This document shows positions 1-6,614 of a stretch of 14,336 nucleotides of DNA, piece by piece. The stretch lies in assembly GCF_001182785.1 (NCBI RefSeq), contig NZ_CP012105.1, positions 1 to 14,336 of the forward strand. Reading direction: 5' to 3'. A program made the position numbers and the translations under genes. This DNA comes from Bacillus thuringiensis. Lineage in GTDB: Bacteria > Bacillota > Bacilli > Bacillales > Bacillaceae_G. The stretch's first letter is position 1; every line of letters starts with the position of its first letter. Below the pieces are notes generated by a model. The model ran no database searches. It was not told the DNA's origin and saw nothing but the letters and a program-made list of their open reading frames with translations.

Positions 1-9
1 TAGTGAGTC

Positions 10-52
10 TGTCAACTCCCTAATGCTCCCTTCGGTCCGCTTACCGTTGACA
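10..52. repeat. Stem-loop in GC-rich left edge
   Basis: The perfect 7-base arms TGTCAAC (10-16) and GTTGACA (46-52) enclose a loop in which CGGT (33-36) can also pair with ACCG (43-46). The first ~55 bases are richer in GC than the AT-rich DNA that follows. They resemble the hairpin-rich right edge of the window, so the two edges may be continuous on a circular molecule (inference). Confidence 0.4.
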
Positions 53-140
53 AACATCTTATCTTTTTTAATATCTCGGTTCGATTAATATATACATATA
101 AAAAAATTATCATGAAAACCTTTGATGAATACCCCTATAC

Positions 141-208
141 ACTTCTTTAACATGTGTTTCATAAAATATTAAGTATGCTTCTATTCAATTAATTGCAATT
201 AATTTGAA
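141..208 (+). promoter_or_regulatory. Sigma-K-type promoter and leader palindrome, collagen-like gene 1
   Basis: AC at 141-142, then 17 bases, then CATAAAATA at 160-168, fits the sigma-K pattern (AC, 16-17 bases, CATANNNTA). The transcript would start near 175. Its leader holds an 18-base perfect palindrome AATTAATTGCAATTAATT (187-204). Flanking TTC/GAA extends this to 184-208 with one unpaired T. A GGTGAG ribosome-binding site (214-219) follows directly. The same arrangement precedes four other collagen-like genes here. The promoter assignment rests on consensus match and five-fold conservation. Confidence 0.75.
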
Positions 209-222
209 AAGTTGGTGAGAAT

Positions 223-1473
223 ATGAGTAAATTTAATAAGTTTAATAAGTGTAATGACTTTCCTTTTCCATGTGCCTTTCCTCCTGCTGGACAAGGCCCA
301 ACAGGAGGAACAGGCCCAACTGGTCCAACTGGACCCGGTGGAACTGGAATAGGTGTAACCGGTCCGACTGGACCAACTGGACCACAAGGGGAACCTGGAG
401 ATATCGGTCCAACAGGCCCTCAAGGAGTACCCGGCATTCAAGGGGAACCTGGAGATCCTGGTCCAACGGGTCCGCAAGGCGTACCTGGTCTTCAGGGCGA
501 ACCTGGAGATCCTGGTCCAACAGGACCACAAGGCGTACAAGGCATTCAAGGGGTTCCTGGAGATCCTGGTCCAACAGGACCTCAAGGGATACCTGGGGAA
601 CTTGGTCCAACAGGTATCGGTGTAACAGGACCAACAGGTCCTTCTGGACCAGCGGGTGGACCTCCTGGACCGACTGGACCAACGGGACCTTCTGGACCAG
701 CAGGTGGGCCTCCTGGACCAACGGGACCTTCTGGACCAACCGGACCAGCAGGTGGACCGACAGGACCAACGGGACCGACAGGACCTTCTGGACCAGCAGG
801 TACTCCTGGTTTACAAGGACCTCCTGGAATTGATGGACCAACAGGACCTCAAGGTGTCCCTGGTTTACAAGGTCCTCCTGGAGAAGAAGGACCAACAGGA
901 CCTCAAGGTGTCCCTGGTTTACAAGGTCCTCCTGGGGAAGAAGGTCCAACAGGGCCCCAAGGTAATCCGGGCTTACAAGGTCCTCCTGGATCAGAGGGCC
1001 CAACAGGTTCAACAGGTCCAACAGGACCAACAGGGCCAACATTTCCAGATTCACGTCTCAATGGAAATAAAATCGTTACTACCCCTGAAATTATTCCAGC
1101 TGGAGCAGTAATTACTAACTATTCCCCAGGTTCTCAGTTTGGAAATATAGATTTTAATATTATAACGGGAGTAGTAACTATCACAATTGCAGGTGTCTAC
1201 TATATGGAATGTGATATTTCTGTTGATCCATCATCAAATATACCAGCCTCATTTGGAATTGTGGCAAATAATGACCCTCTAAATGCATTTTACATGGGAA
1301 GTAGGACTGCTGGTAATGTAGTTTCACTTTCAGGAACACTCACATTAAATGTCGGTAGTACTTTACGAGTTCATAATGCTGGTACAACATCAGTAACTCT
1401 TACGCCACTTGGAGCATCCAGTCTTGGTCCATCCATACCAACTGTTAGTTTTATAGTATATAGAATCAGATAA
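223..1473 (+). CDS. BclA-like collagen-like spore-surface protein 1
   Basis: A 416-residue protein in three parts. Residues 1-24 form a leader ([10 protein letters not shown]..., Cys10 and Cys17, core [12 protein letters not shown]). Residues 25-273 are a Gly-X-Y stalk rich in GPT and GPQ triplets. Residues 274-416 are a Thr/Val/Ile-rich beta-type head resembling the C1q/TNF-like C-terminal domain of BclA. There is no signal peptide or membrane segment, as expected for a protein made in the mother cell and assembled on the spore. BclA-family proteins trimerise and form the hair-like exosporium nap. The leader lacks the LxGPTLPPIPP-type exosporium motif, so the way it attaches is unknown. The stalk has register breaks at GIGVTG and at AGGPP. 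The ATG at 223 is preceded by GGTGAG, and the same start context is seen in its paralogs. Long reading frames on the opposite strand are by-products of the repetitive stalk. Confidence 0.92.
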   Translation: MSKFNKFNKCNDFPFPCAFPPAGQGPTGGTGPTGPTGPGGTGIGVTGPTGPTGPQGEPGDIGPTGPQGVPGIQGEPGDPGPTGPQGVPGLQGEPGDPGPTGPQGVQGIQGVPGDPGPTGPQGIPGELGPTGIGVTGPTGPSGPAGGPPGPTGPTGPSGPAGGPPGPTGPSGPTGPAGGPTGPTGPTGPSGPAGTPGLQGPPGIDGPTGPQGVPGLQGPPGEEGPTGPQGVPGLQGPPGEEGPTGPQGNPGLQGPPGSEGPTGSTGPTGPTGPTFPDSRLNGNKIVTTPEIIPAGAVITNYSPGSQFGNIDFNIITGVVTITIAGVYYMECDISVDPSSNIPASFGIVANNDPLNAFYMGSRTAGNVVSLSGTLTLNVGSTLRVHNAGTTSVTLTPLGASSLGPSIPTVSFIVYRIR

Positions 1474-1646
1474 ACTAAGAACATTTATAAAAATCTAAAA
1501 AACACACCTTAGAAACCGTATTTAAACAGCATTGTAAATCGTTAATATGAAAAGGATTATCACTATTTTAGAGGTCAGAGAAAATCCTATCACTTTTATT
1601 ATAAAACGAAACGACTCCTTATAACCTAATAAATGTAACAAAAGTT

Positions 1647-1682
1647 AAAAAAGACCATATCTAATTGATACGGTCTTTTTTT
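1647..1682 (+). terminator. Rho-independent terminator after collagen-like gene 1
   Basis: AAAAAAGACC (1647-1656) pairs with GGTCTTTTTT (1672-1681). The inner ATATC/GATAC pairing has one mismatch, and a T run follows. It lies 173 bases after the gene 1 stop codon and can act in both directions. Confidence 0.75.
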
Positions 1683-1823
1683 CGTTTTTATCTTCAATAT
1701 TTTTCAAAGAATATTGAAACAATCTCATCATTAACTCTTATCGTTTTATAACTTCGCATTCACTACACTAGCCCTATAAACATAAATTATAATATGCCTG
1801 TTGTTGCTTTTGAATTTGTTGAC

Positions 1824-1861
1824 AAATGCTTGTTTTTTAACAAGCATTTTTTTATTTTTTT
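1824..1861 (+). terminator. Strong rho-independent terminator
   Basis: Perfect 11-base arms AAATGCTTGTT (1824-1834) and AACAAGCATTT (1839-1849) flank a TTTT loop, followed by a long T tract to about 1861. No gene ends just before it. It could back up the terminator at 1647 or be left over from a lost gene. Confidence 0.75.
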
Positions 1862-1980
1862 TTTGAGAGTGAGTGCTAACTGCAAGTTTAAGTGCTAGAC
1901 CCAATAAACTTTATGTAACTTAATCTCGTTTTTGATCTGTTCAGCTTAGCCATATTCCAATCCCCGCTGAAATCCACAAT
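1862..1980 (+). repeat. Degenerate copy A of the rep-associated element
   Basis: The stretch beginning GTAACTTAATCTCG (near 1915) aligns without gaps with 11523 onward (GCAACTTAACCCCG), with 42 of 59 bases matching. The preceding GTGAGTGCTA also matches the start of the element near 11397. The downstream structured core is missing. This is a 5' fragment of the element that is complete next to rep. Confidence 0.6.
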
Positions 1981-2092
1981 ACTACTCGATTATTGCATTA
2001 TAAAAAGCTTTACAAATATAGATAGGCCAAAATCTATATTTTTAGTTGTTAATATAAAAAAATTTTAAAAACCAATGGGTTATAGAACATGT

Positions 2093-2130
2093 AAAAAAAA
2101 GACGATTCCTTAAGGAATCGTCTTTTTTTT
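2093..2130. terminator. Perfect bidirectional terminator without a gene
   Basis: GACGATTCC (2101-2109), a TTAA loop and GGAATCGTC (2114-2122) are flanked by eight A and eight T, so the whole 38 bases form a perfect palindrome. It follows degenerate element copy A in the same order as the rep terminator (11861-11886) follows the intact element. It may be the terminator of a deleted rep copy read on the minus strand (inference). Confidence 0.75.
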
Positions 2131-2394
2131 AAAATGAGATGGTTTTACAAACATGCTAAGATTTAGTGTTTTTTCATTTAATTCATAACAATAAGTATTC
2201 ATAGCTAATTTTTTTAAGGTTTTGTCTTTATCTTTTAATCTAAATTTAGTTGTTTTTTGAAAACATAACGTTTTTAACATTTGGGAGAAGTAAAAATCAT
2301 TAAATTAATAGACATATAGCTGTATCCCAATTTAACTTTATATAAACTAAGCTTAATAATTATATGGAAATAGCCCTAATAAATATTAAAATAC

Positions 2395-2462
2395 ACTTAT
2401 TTTAAAAGTATTTCATAAAATATCAAGTATGTATCTATTCAATTAATTGCAATTAATTCGAA
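2395..2462 (+). promoter_or_regulatory. Sigma-K-type promoter and leader palindrome, collagen-like gene 2
   Basis: AC (2395-2396), 17 bases, CATAAAATA (2414-2422). The 18-base palindrome AATTAATTGCAATTAATT lies at 2441-2458. TTC/GAA extends it to 2438-2462 with one bulged C. Nearly identical to the gene 1 promoter block. Confidence 0.75.
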
Positions 2463-2476
2463 AAGTTGGTGAAAAC

Positions 2477-3328
2477 ATGAGCAAATTTAATAAGTTTAAC
2501 AAATGTAATGATTTTCCTTTTCCTTGTGCCTTTCCTCCTGCTGGACAAGGCCCAACAGGCCCAACTGGACCCGGTGGAACAGGCCCAACTGGCCCAACTG
2601 GACCTAGTGGAACAGCAATAGGTGTAACAGGTCCAACCGGACCTCAAGGAATTCAAGGGCCTCCCGGAGAAGATGGACCAACTGGACCTCAAGGAGTTCA
2701 AGGTATTCAAGGAGAGCCAGGACCAGAAGGACCAACTGGACCTCAAGGGGTTCAAGGTATTCAAGGAGAACCAGGACCAGAAGGACCAACTGGACCTCAA
2801 GGAGTTCAAGGTATTCAAGGAGAGCCAGGACCAGAAGGACCAACTGGACCCCAAGGAGTTCAAGGTATTCAGGGAATTCAAGGAGAGGTAGGACCAACTG
2901 GACCGACTGGACCTATGTTACCTGGTGATAATATTTTTGTAGCAAATAGTTCTGCAACTATTACAACTGCACCATTTGATCCAGTCCCTATGGTTTCTAC
3001 TATAACTATTAATGGTACTTCATTAACATTAGCCTCTCCAGGCGTTTCTGTATTAACAGCAGGAACTTACTATATAATTGCAAAATGTACTATACAAGCA
3101 CCAGCAACTCTAGTCGCAGCTATTGCCCTTGCTGTAAATGGAGCGGCTATACCAAATACTAGTACTTTAACTGGCGTTGCATTTTCGCAACTTCCAATAT
3201 TAGGAACTCTAATTACAACATTTGCAATTGTTAATATCCCAGCAAATGCGACTGTAACTGTCATTAACAACAGTAACAGCCCTGCTACATTTGGAAATGC
3301 TAGTTTGGCTATATATAGAATAGGTTAG
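2477..3328 (+). CDS. BclA-like collagen-like spore-surface protein 2
   Basis: A 283-residue protein. The leader (1-24) is identical to that of gene 1. The stalk spans 25-146 and the beta-type head 147-283. The stalk contains three uninterrupted copies of the 18-residue unit [18 protein letters not shown], the same unit that makes up gene 4 at 8148. The head begins [13 protein letters not shown] and ends ASLAIYRIG. It differs clearly from the other heads, being rich in Ala, Thr and Ile, but has the same size and beta-strand character. An in-frame start 30 bases upstream lies inside the leader palindrome. The ATG at 2477, directly after the GGTG ribosome-binding site and giving the shared [10 protein letters not shown] start, is the convincing one. 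No strong terminator follows; only a weak stem without a T run is seen. Confidence 0.9.
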   Translation: MSKFNKFNKCNDFPFPCAFPPAGQGPTGPTGPGGTGPTGPTGPSGTAIGVTGPTGPQGIQGPPGEDGPTGPQGVQGIQGEPGPEGPTGPQGVQGIQGEPGPEGPTGPQGVQGIQGEPGPEGPTGPQGVQGIQGIQGEVGPTGPTGPMLPGDNIFVANSSATITTAPFDPVPMVSTITINGTSLTLASPGVSVLTAGTYYIIAKCTIQAPATLVAAIALAVNGAAIPNTSTLTGVAFSQLPILGTLITTFAIVNIPANATVTVINNSNSPATFGNASLAIYRIG

Positions 3329-3630
3329 TTAATAAGATTTTGTTGTAAAAATATGAAAAAATAATCTTATATCAATAGTTTCAAAAATCTATTTGAACTC
3401 AACCTAAATTTTTTTATTGAAAAATTTCGAAACAGGTCCCTTTAATAAATCCTTCAAGACTATCTTCACTATCTAAAAATAACGGTTAGACTAGTACAAT
3501 TGTTATTCCAAATCAAGCAAATTAACCACCTTTTTCAAAAAGTATGTTTTAAAAATGCAATTAATCTAATATAAATATTAAAAATAGATATCAACATCAT
3601 ATTACCTATCAATCATTTTATTAAGTAAAG
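3329..3630. other. Gene-free interval after collagen-like gene 2
   Basis: No supported open reading frame is seen. The only recognisable content is a short fragment of the rep-associated element at about 3479-3535. The rest is AT-rich DNA without clear structure. Confidence 0.5.
3479..3535 (+). repeat. Fragment B of the rep-associated element
   Basis: The fragment matches about 11486-11542 at 42 of 57 bases without gaps. It shares GTACAATTG and then CCAA, GCAA and TTAACC at the same spacing. This part lies upstream of the structured core. It is a short relic consistent with repeated duplication of plasmid backbone. Confidence 0.55.
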
Positions 3631-3642
3631 GTGGTAATCGAA

Positions 3643-3912
3643 ATGATTAAACATTCTAAAATCACCTTATCCAATGGAAAAGAATATATTGTACCAATTC
3701 AGCCTAGCATTTTGCTTAAAAAGGAACTTGTAAATAATAATGGAGAAATTCACAATAAATTCATTATTATTCCACTAATAAATTTAGAAACAGAGAAAAA
3801 AATATATATAACTCTAAATCCTCAACATATAGTAACAATTGAAGAAATAAGCATAAAACTGAAAAACAATATCCCCTCAATATTCAAAATTGAAAAAATA
3901 ATAAATGATTAG
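3643..3912 (+). CDS. Small hypothetical protein
   Basis: An 89-residue protein starting MIKHSKITLSNGKEY. The ATG at 3643 is chosen because AAAGGTGG (3627-3634) gives a strong ribosome-binding site eight bases upstream. A GTG four codons earlier overlaps that site. There are no membrane segments, signal peptide or Cys. The protein is basic with alternating beta-type stretches and a central ITLNPQHIVTIEE segment. The LSNGKEY and NP..I..IEE pieces faintly recall FlbD/SwrD-like small proteins, but not enough for an assignment. It stands alone between collagen-like gene 2 and a terminator at 3992. No sigma-K-like promoter is apparent, so co-expression with the collagen genes is unproven. Function unknown. 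Confidence 0.7.
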   Translation: MIKHSKITLSNGKEYIVPIQPSILLKKELVNNNGEIHNKFIIIPLINLETEKKIYITLNPQHIVTIEEISIKLKNNIPSIFKIEKIIND

Positions 3913-3991
3913 AACCTTTTATTAAAATTTACGTAAAATAATCTGAATTTAATATATGAATTAAGGTGAACATGGTATTTCTTTTTCACAT

Positions 3992-4019
3992 AAAAAGCCT
4001 AGTAATTACTAGGCTTTTT
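3992..4019. terminator. Perfect bidirectional terminator
   Basis: AAAAAGCCTAGT (3992-4003), an AATT loop and ACTAGGCTTTTT (4008-4019) form a 12-base perfect stem ending in T. It is placed to end the small hypothetical gene 3643-3912. Confidence 0.85.
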
Positions 4020-4054
4020 ATAATACTCCATTCGTTTCGCTAAATCCATTTTGA

Positions 4055-4369
4055 TTTAACGCTGATAATATACTTGAAAACTTTGAAACTAAGAAAAAAG
4101 CAACAAATAAACATTATTATACTTTTACGGGAACTGCAGATAAAAACATGAAAGTTGATTTTAAAGACGTTTCTGCAAATGGTGATGTTTTTAAAATTAC
4201 AGTGGGAGATATATCTTATTCATCAAAAATTGTATTTTCTCAAACTGTACATTTAAATGGTTTTTCATTTCCAATTAAAAAAGGACATAGCTATGAAATT
4301 AGAGTTAGAGTAAACACTTATAAAGATGGTGAATACATTTTAAAAATCAGATTCTTTTTCGATTTTTAA
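4055..4369 (+). pseudogene. 5'-truncated remnant of an unknown gene
   Basis: The frame is open from just after a TGA at 4052-4054 to the stop ending at 4369, encoding about 104 residues that begin FNADNILENFETKKKATN. The only ATG in frame is at 4148, with no ribosome-binding site, and the coding-like sequence clearly extends upstream of it (HYYTFTGTADKN). The alternating hydrophobic pattern (VFKITVGDISYSSKIVF, then YEIRVRV and YILKIRFFF) suggests a beta-sandwich domain, such as the C-terminal module of a secreted or surface protein. The upstream part is lost right after a terminator. It is probably a dead fragment, although a short product from 4148 cannot be excluded. Confidence 0.5.
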
Positions 4370-4530
4370 AAGTAAACTTTTCAATATTAGTTTACATTCA
4401 TTTTCCCTAAATTATTGACTTCATACCTATTACCCTGATATTCTCAATTCGCACGACAAAAGTATACATTCAAAATACAGTAATAGGAATCTGAAGTGGA
4501 TATTAAATGATATCCATAAAAAGAAAACTC

Positions 4531-5139
4531 CTACTTCCAAAACTCATACCATTTTTTATCATTACTTGATGCAATAATCTTCTTAACTTCCTGGACTTCT
4601 CTTATTGTTTGCATAAGCATTTCATCGCGACCATGGTTCTTCGCTATATCTTCGCTAGTATTCGTCGCTATAAGCGTTTGGGATTCCCATATCGTTTGTA
4701 TAGCGCTCAATAACTCTGATTCTCTTTGTGCAAATCGCTTGTCTTGTTCAACTAAACGTTTGTTTAATTTTTTTAGTAATTCATTTTGCTTTTCAATGAC
4801 TTCTTTTTGATCTTGAAGCATCGTCTGTAGCGTTGTAGCGTTGAAATCCGGTTCTTCATAGCGCTCAATTTCATGTCGCTCTAATGGCAATACCTCAACG
4901 CCTTGATTCCATGATACTATTTGTTTTGTGGCGTTTTCTAATGTCATGTCTGTGTCGTTCTTTAGATTAATAACCTTACGAAACACCATTACATCACTTT
5001 CTCTATACTTCCTATGCCCACGTTCATTCTTTATAAAAGTATAACCCTCTTTTTCTAGTACATCAGCATACTTACGTAATGTACTAGATTGGATACCTAA
5101 TTGCTCTACCACGTCGCCAGGACTATATAGCGTCTTCAT
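4531..5139 (-). CDS. MerR-type HTH and coiled-coil protein, DUF3967 family
   Basis: A 202-residue protein. Residues ~4-70 form a MerR-like DNA-binding domain (YSPGDVVEQLGIQSSTLRKY, then the wing GYTFIKNERGHRKYRESDV). Residues ~100-165 are a Lys/Glu/Gln-rich coiled coil. The C-terminus ends KKWYEFWK, an aromatic/basic tail typical of DUF3967 proteins on Bacillus plasmids and phages. The layout (HTH, coiled coil, tail) recalls RacA, which anchors DNA at the cell pole, so a role in plasmid positioning or partition is as likely as gene regulation (inference). The ATG at 5139 follows GAGGTGAGA. A TGCTATAGC extended -10-like sequence lies about 25 bases further upstream and contains one copy of the TAGCG motif that recurs through this gene, which suggests autoregulation. 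No convincing terminator is seen. A TGGATAT/ATATCCA stem (4497-4516) lacks a T run. Confidence 0.85.
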   Translation of the reverse strand: MKTLYSPGDVVEQLGIQSSTLRKYADVLEKEGYTFIKNERGHRKYRESDVMVFRKVINLKNDTDMTLENATKQIVSWNQGVEVLPLERHEIERYEEPDFNATTLQTMLQDQKEVIEKQNELLKKLNKRLVEQDKRFAQRESELLSAIQTIWESQTLIATNTSEDIAKNHGRDEMLMQTIREVQEVKKIIASSNDKKWYEFWK

Positions 5140-5168
5140 AGCGTCTCACCTCAAAAATATATTCGCTA
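4642..5168. promoter_or_regulatory. Cluster of ten TAGCG/CGCTA motifs in the DUF3967 gene
   Basis: TAGCG occurs at 4701, 4828, 4836, 4859, 5128 and 5139. Its complement CGCTA occurs at 4642, 4653, 4666 and 5164. Most copies extend to TATAGCG or CATAGCG. Only about five scattered copies were seen by eye in the rest of the window. Two copies flank the start codon and one sits in the presumed promoter. The clustering suggests a binding region for the encoded protein; this is inference from position and frequency only. Confidence 0.4.
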
Positions 5169-5287
5169 TAGCAATGATATACCCTTTTTCCTAATAATTC
5201 ACGTATTACTTGTTTCGAATTCTTAATTCTCATAATTTTTACATGGGTAGTTTATATAGTTCATATTACAAACACAATCTTAAGAAC

Positions 5288-5378
5288 ACACATCAAAATC
5301 TTTTGTATTTATACAAAATTTTATCCCCAAAAATAATAGCAAGAATCCTTACTATATTAACCATTTATAAAATCATAC
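5288..5378 (+). repeat. AT-rich repeat, copy 1
   Basis: The block shares ACATCAAAATC, TATACAAAATTTTAT and AATAGCAA, plus several flanking bases in the same order, with 7587-7692. The alignment needs small gaps. It is non-coding in both places and marks an old duplication of the region upstream of the C1q-like gene. Confidence 0.5.
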
Positions 5379-5390
5379 ATATCAATTTTT

Positions 5391-5399
5391 CATAGATTA
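5391..5399 (+). promoter_or_regulatory. Possible sigma-K -10 element for the C1q-like gene
   Basis: CATAGATTA matches CATANNNTA and lies about 110 bases upstream of the start. No AC is found 17 bases upstream, and the leader palindrome of the collagen genes is absent. Weak. Confidence 0.25.
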
Positions 5400-5509
5400 T
5401 GAAGATTTTTATACATAAATCAAATCTCCTAAAACAAGTTTCCCATTAATAAAAAAATTAATATCTTACTAATAGCTAATAACTAATTGATAAGATGGGG
5501 GATGTTTTT

Positions 5510-6055
5510 TTGTCTGAACGTTGTCTAAAATGCGGACATAGGCACTGTAACTGTAGATGTCATAAGGAATGCAAAATATATGAACAAAAAGTTATCATCG
5601 ATGGAGTATCTAATATATTTTCACCAGCTTTCGGGAATTTTTATCAAACTAACTTTGTTACATTGGTTAATAATCAACCTGTACCTTGGAACTCTATCGG
5701 ACAGATATCTGGTGGAATAAATTTAGATCCTGATGGAGTAACTATTCATGTTGTTCAAGCTGGTTCTTATTATATTGAATATTATGTAAGTTTAAATTAT
5801 AATCCCGTCGATCCTGGCGGTGACAGAGATTTGGGATTATTCATAAATGAAATGGAGATTCCTAACAATCAAACTCGATTTGGGGTTACTAATAATGAAG
5901 CCGATCGTAATGTTTGTGCCACTGTTTCTGGTGGATCTATTGTATTTATCCCAGCTAATGCTACAGTTCAATTAAGAAACGTATTAGATACAGTTATAAA
6001 CACTTGTAATAACCGAAAACTTGCAGCATCAATTAATTTGATTAAATTATCTTGA
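5510..6055 (+). CDS. Collagen-less C1q/TNF-like spore-surface protein with Cys-rich N-terminus
   Basis: The TTG at 5510 is preferred. It lies a suitable distance after GGGGGATG and gives a 181-residue protein starting MSERCLKCGHRHC. The ATG at 5495 has no ribosome-binding site. Residues 5-21 hold six Cys (5, 8, 13, 15, 17, 21) and three His in a CxxC-x4-CxCxC-x3-C pattern, suited to metal binding or disulfide cross-linking. From about residue 25 to the end it is a beta-rich domain (VQAGSYYIEYYVSLNYN, then FIPANATVQLRN) of the size and style of BclA heads and of ExsF/BxpB-like basal-layer proteins, with no Gly-X-Y stalk. It sits in the middle of the collagen cluster on the same strand. A role as anchor or cross-linking base for the collagen-like proteins is plausible but inferred. 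Confidence 0.8.
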   Translation: MSERCLKCGHRHCNCRCHKECKIYEQKVIIDGVSNIFSPAFGNFYQTNFVTLVNNQPVPWNSIGQISGGINLDPDGVTIHVVQAGSYYIEYYVSLNYNPVDPGGDRDLGLFINEMEIPNNQTRFGVTNNEADRNVCATVSGGSIVFIPANATVQLRNVLDTVINTCNNRKLAASINLIKLS

Positions 6056-6181
6056 TTTTTTATTTCGAATATAATAGTAATTAAGACAATAATAAATATA
6101 TTCTCATAGAAATATCACTAAAAAATAAATATTGCCCTAATAAACTTTCAAATAATACTCAAATTATTGATAAGCGAAAAA

Positions 6182-6228
6182 GATAAAAAAAAGTGCTATT
6201 CTAATATGGATTAGCACCTTTTTTTATC
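6182..6228 (+). terminator. Rho-independent terminator after the C1q-like gene
   Basis: GTGCTA (6193-6198) pairs with TAGCAC (6212-6217). GATAAAAAAA upstream pairs with TTTTTTTATC downstream across one A/C mismatch. It can work in either direction. Confidence 0.8.
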
Positions 6229-6243
6229 CATGTTAAATGCTCA

Positions 6244-6366
6244 TTATTTATTAACTATTTCCCTCTTATGTTTATGATTAAATTGATTATATACTCCCTT
6301 CATATCTAGTCCATTCCTAACAAGCCCACCAAATACCTTAAAATGCTCTCCAAAAACTTTTTTCAT
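6244..6366 (-). pseudogene. 3' remnant of a mob (MobV) gene
   Basis: On the minus strand, 40 codons encode a relic of the relaxase C-terminus. KVFGEHFKVFGGLVRNGLD aligns with KAFKEKFKVFREIIKNELD of the intact Mob at 12787-14022, and NQFNHKHKREIVNK aligns with NQFEREHKREISKH. In total 20 of 39 residues are identical without gaps. A TAG two codons before the ATG at 6366 closes the frame, and nothing matching the relaxase domain is found upstream. This shows that a second copy of the mob region once stood here, next to collagen-like gene 3. Confidence 0.8.
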
Positions 6367-6531
6367 ATTCTAATAAAAAAATATAGTTCCCTTTAAACTC
6401 TTTATTTTGGCAACTGATTTTTTTCTTTTTATCCTTTAAACAAAATTTAATTGTTTTTTACACTTAGAGATAATAAAAATTCTTAACTTGATAGTCATGT
6501 AGAAATCCACTTAATAACTATTGGTATACAC

Positions 6532-6600
6532 ACCAATTTTAAACTTATTTCATAAAAATATTAAGTATACTTCTATTCAATTAATTGCAATTAATTTGAA
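6532..6600 (+). promoter_or_regulatory. Sigma-K-type promoter and leader palindrome, collagen-like gene 3
   Basis: AC (6532-6533), 17 bases, CATA at 6551. The -10 has one extra A (CATAAAAATA) compared with its paralogs, which moves the TA of CATANNNTA by one base and may weaken it. The 18-base leader palindrome is perfect at 6579-6596. Confidence 0.65.
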
Positions 6601-6614
6601 TAATTGGTGAGAAC

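Larger units (their letters stand above)
1474..2394. other. Gene-free interval with terminators and decayed repeat
   Basis: No supported coding sequence is seen between collagen-like genes 1 and 2. The interval holds three rho-independent terminator structures (1647-1682, 1824-1861, 2093-2130) and a degenerate copy of the plasmid element (1862-1980). The stretch 2190-2260 resembles the distal upstream regions of collagen-like genes 3 and 4, including a T-rich tract that matches the Lys-run codons of the rep gene in reverse orientation. The interval therefore looks like eroded plasmid backbone. Confidence 0.6.
5140..5509. other. Intergenic region between DUF3967 gene and C1q-like gene
   Basis: This holds the divergent upstream regions of the two flanking genes. 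From 5141 it has the minus-strand ribosome-binding site and promoter region. It also contains a ~90-base AT-rich block (5288-5378) repeated near 7587. A possible sigma-K -10 (CATAGATTA, 5391-5399) lacks a convincing -35. A 61-codon open frame at 5210-5395 has no ribosome-binding site and lies in repeat-like AT-rich DNA. Confidence 0.5.
6056..6531. other. Interval with terminator and mob remnant
   Basis: This holds the terminator of the C1q-like gene (6182-6228) and a decayed mob 3' end (6244-6366, minus). From about 6409 it holds the distal upstream region of collagen-like gene 3, which resembles those of genes 2 and 4. No intact gene is seen. Confidence 0.6.

Noticed and set aside
242..1054. 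Long open frame on the minus strand through the collagen-like gene 1 stalk (similar ones through all stalks)
   Set aside because: Low-complexity translation forced by GGA-CCA-ACA repeats; no ribosome-binding site or domain, and the plus-strand gene explains the sequence.
656..1111. Second plus-strand frame inside collagen-like gene 1
   Set aside because: Frame-shifted reading of the repetitive stalk, rich in DQ/LL repeats, with no start signal.
2447..2476. Earlier start for collagen-like gene 2
   Set aside because: Lies in the leader palindrome with no ribosome-binding site; the paralogs all start at the MSKF position.
3331..3376. Terminator after collagen-like gene 2
   Set aside because: The ATAAGATT/AATCTTAT stem has a loop of over 20 bases and no T tract.
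5210..5395. 61-codon plus-strand frame
   Set aside because: AT-rich, no ribosome-binding site, overlaps a non-coding repeat whose second copy (7587-7692) does not keep the frame.
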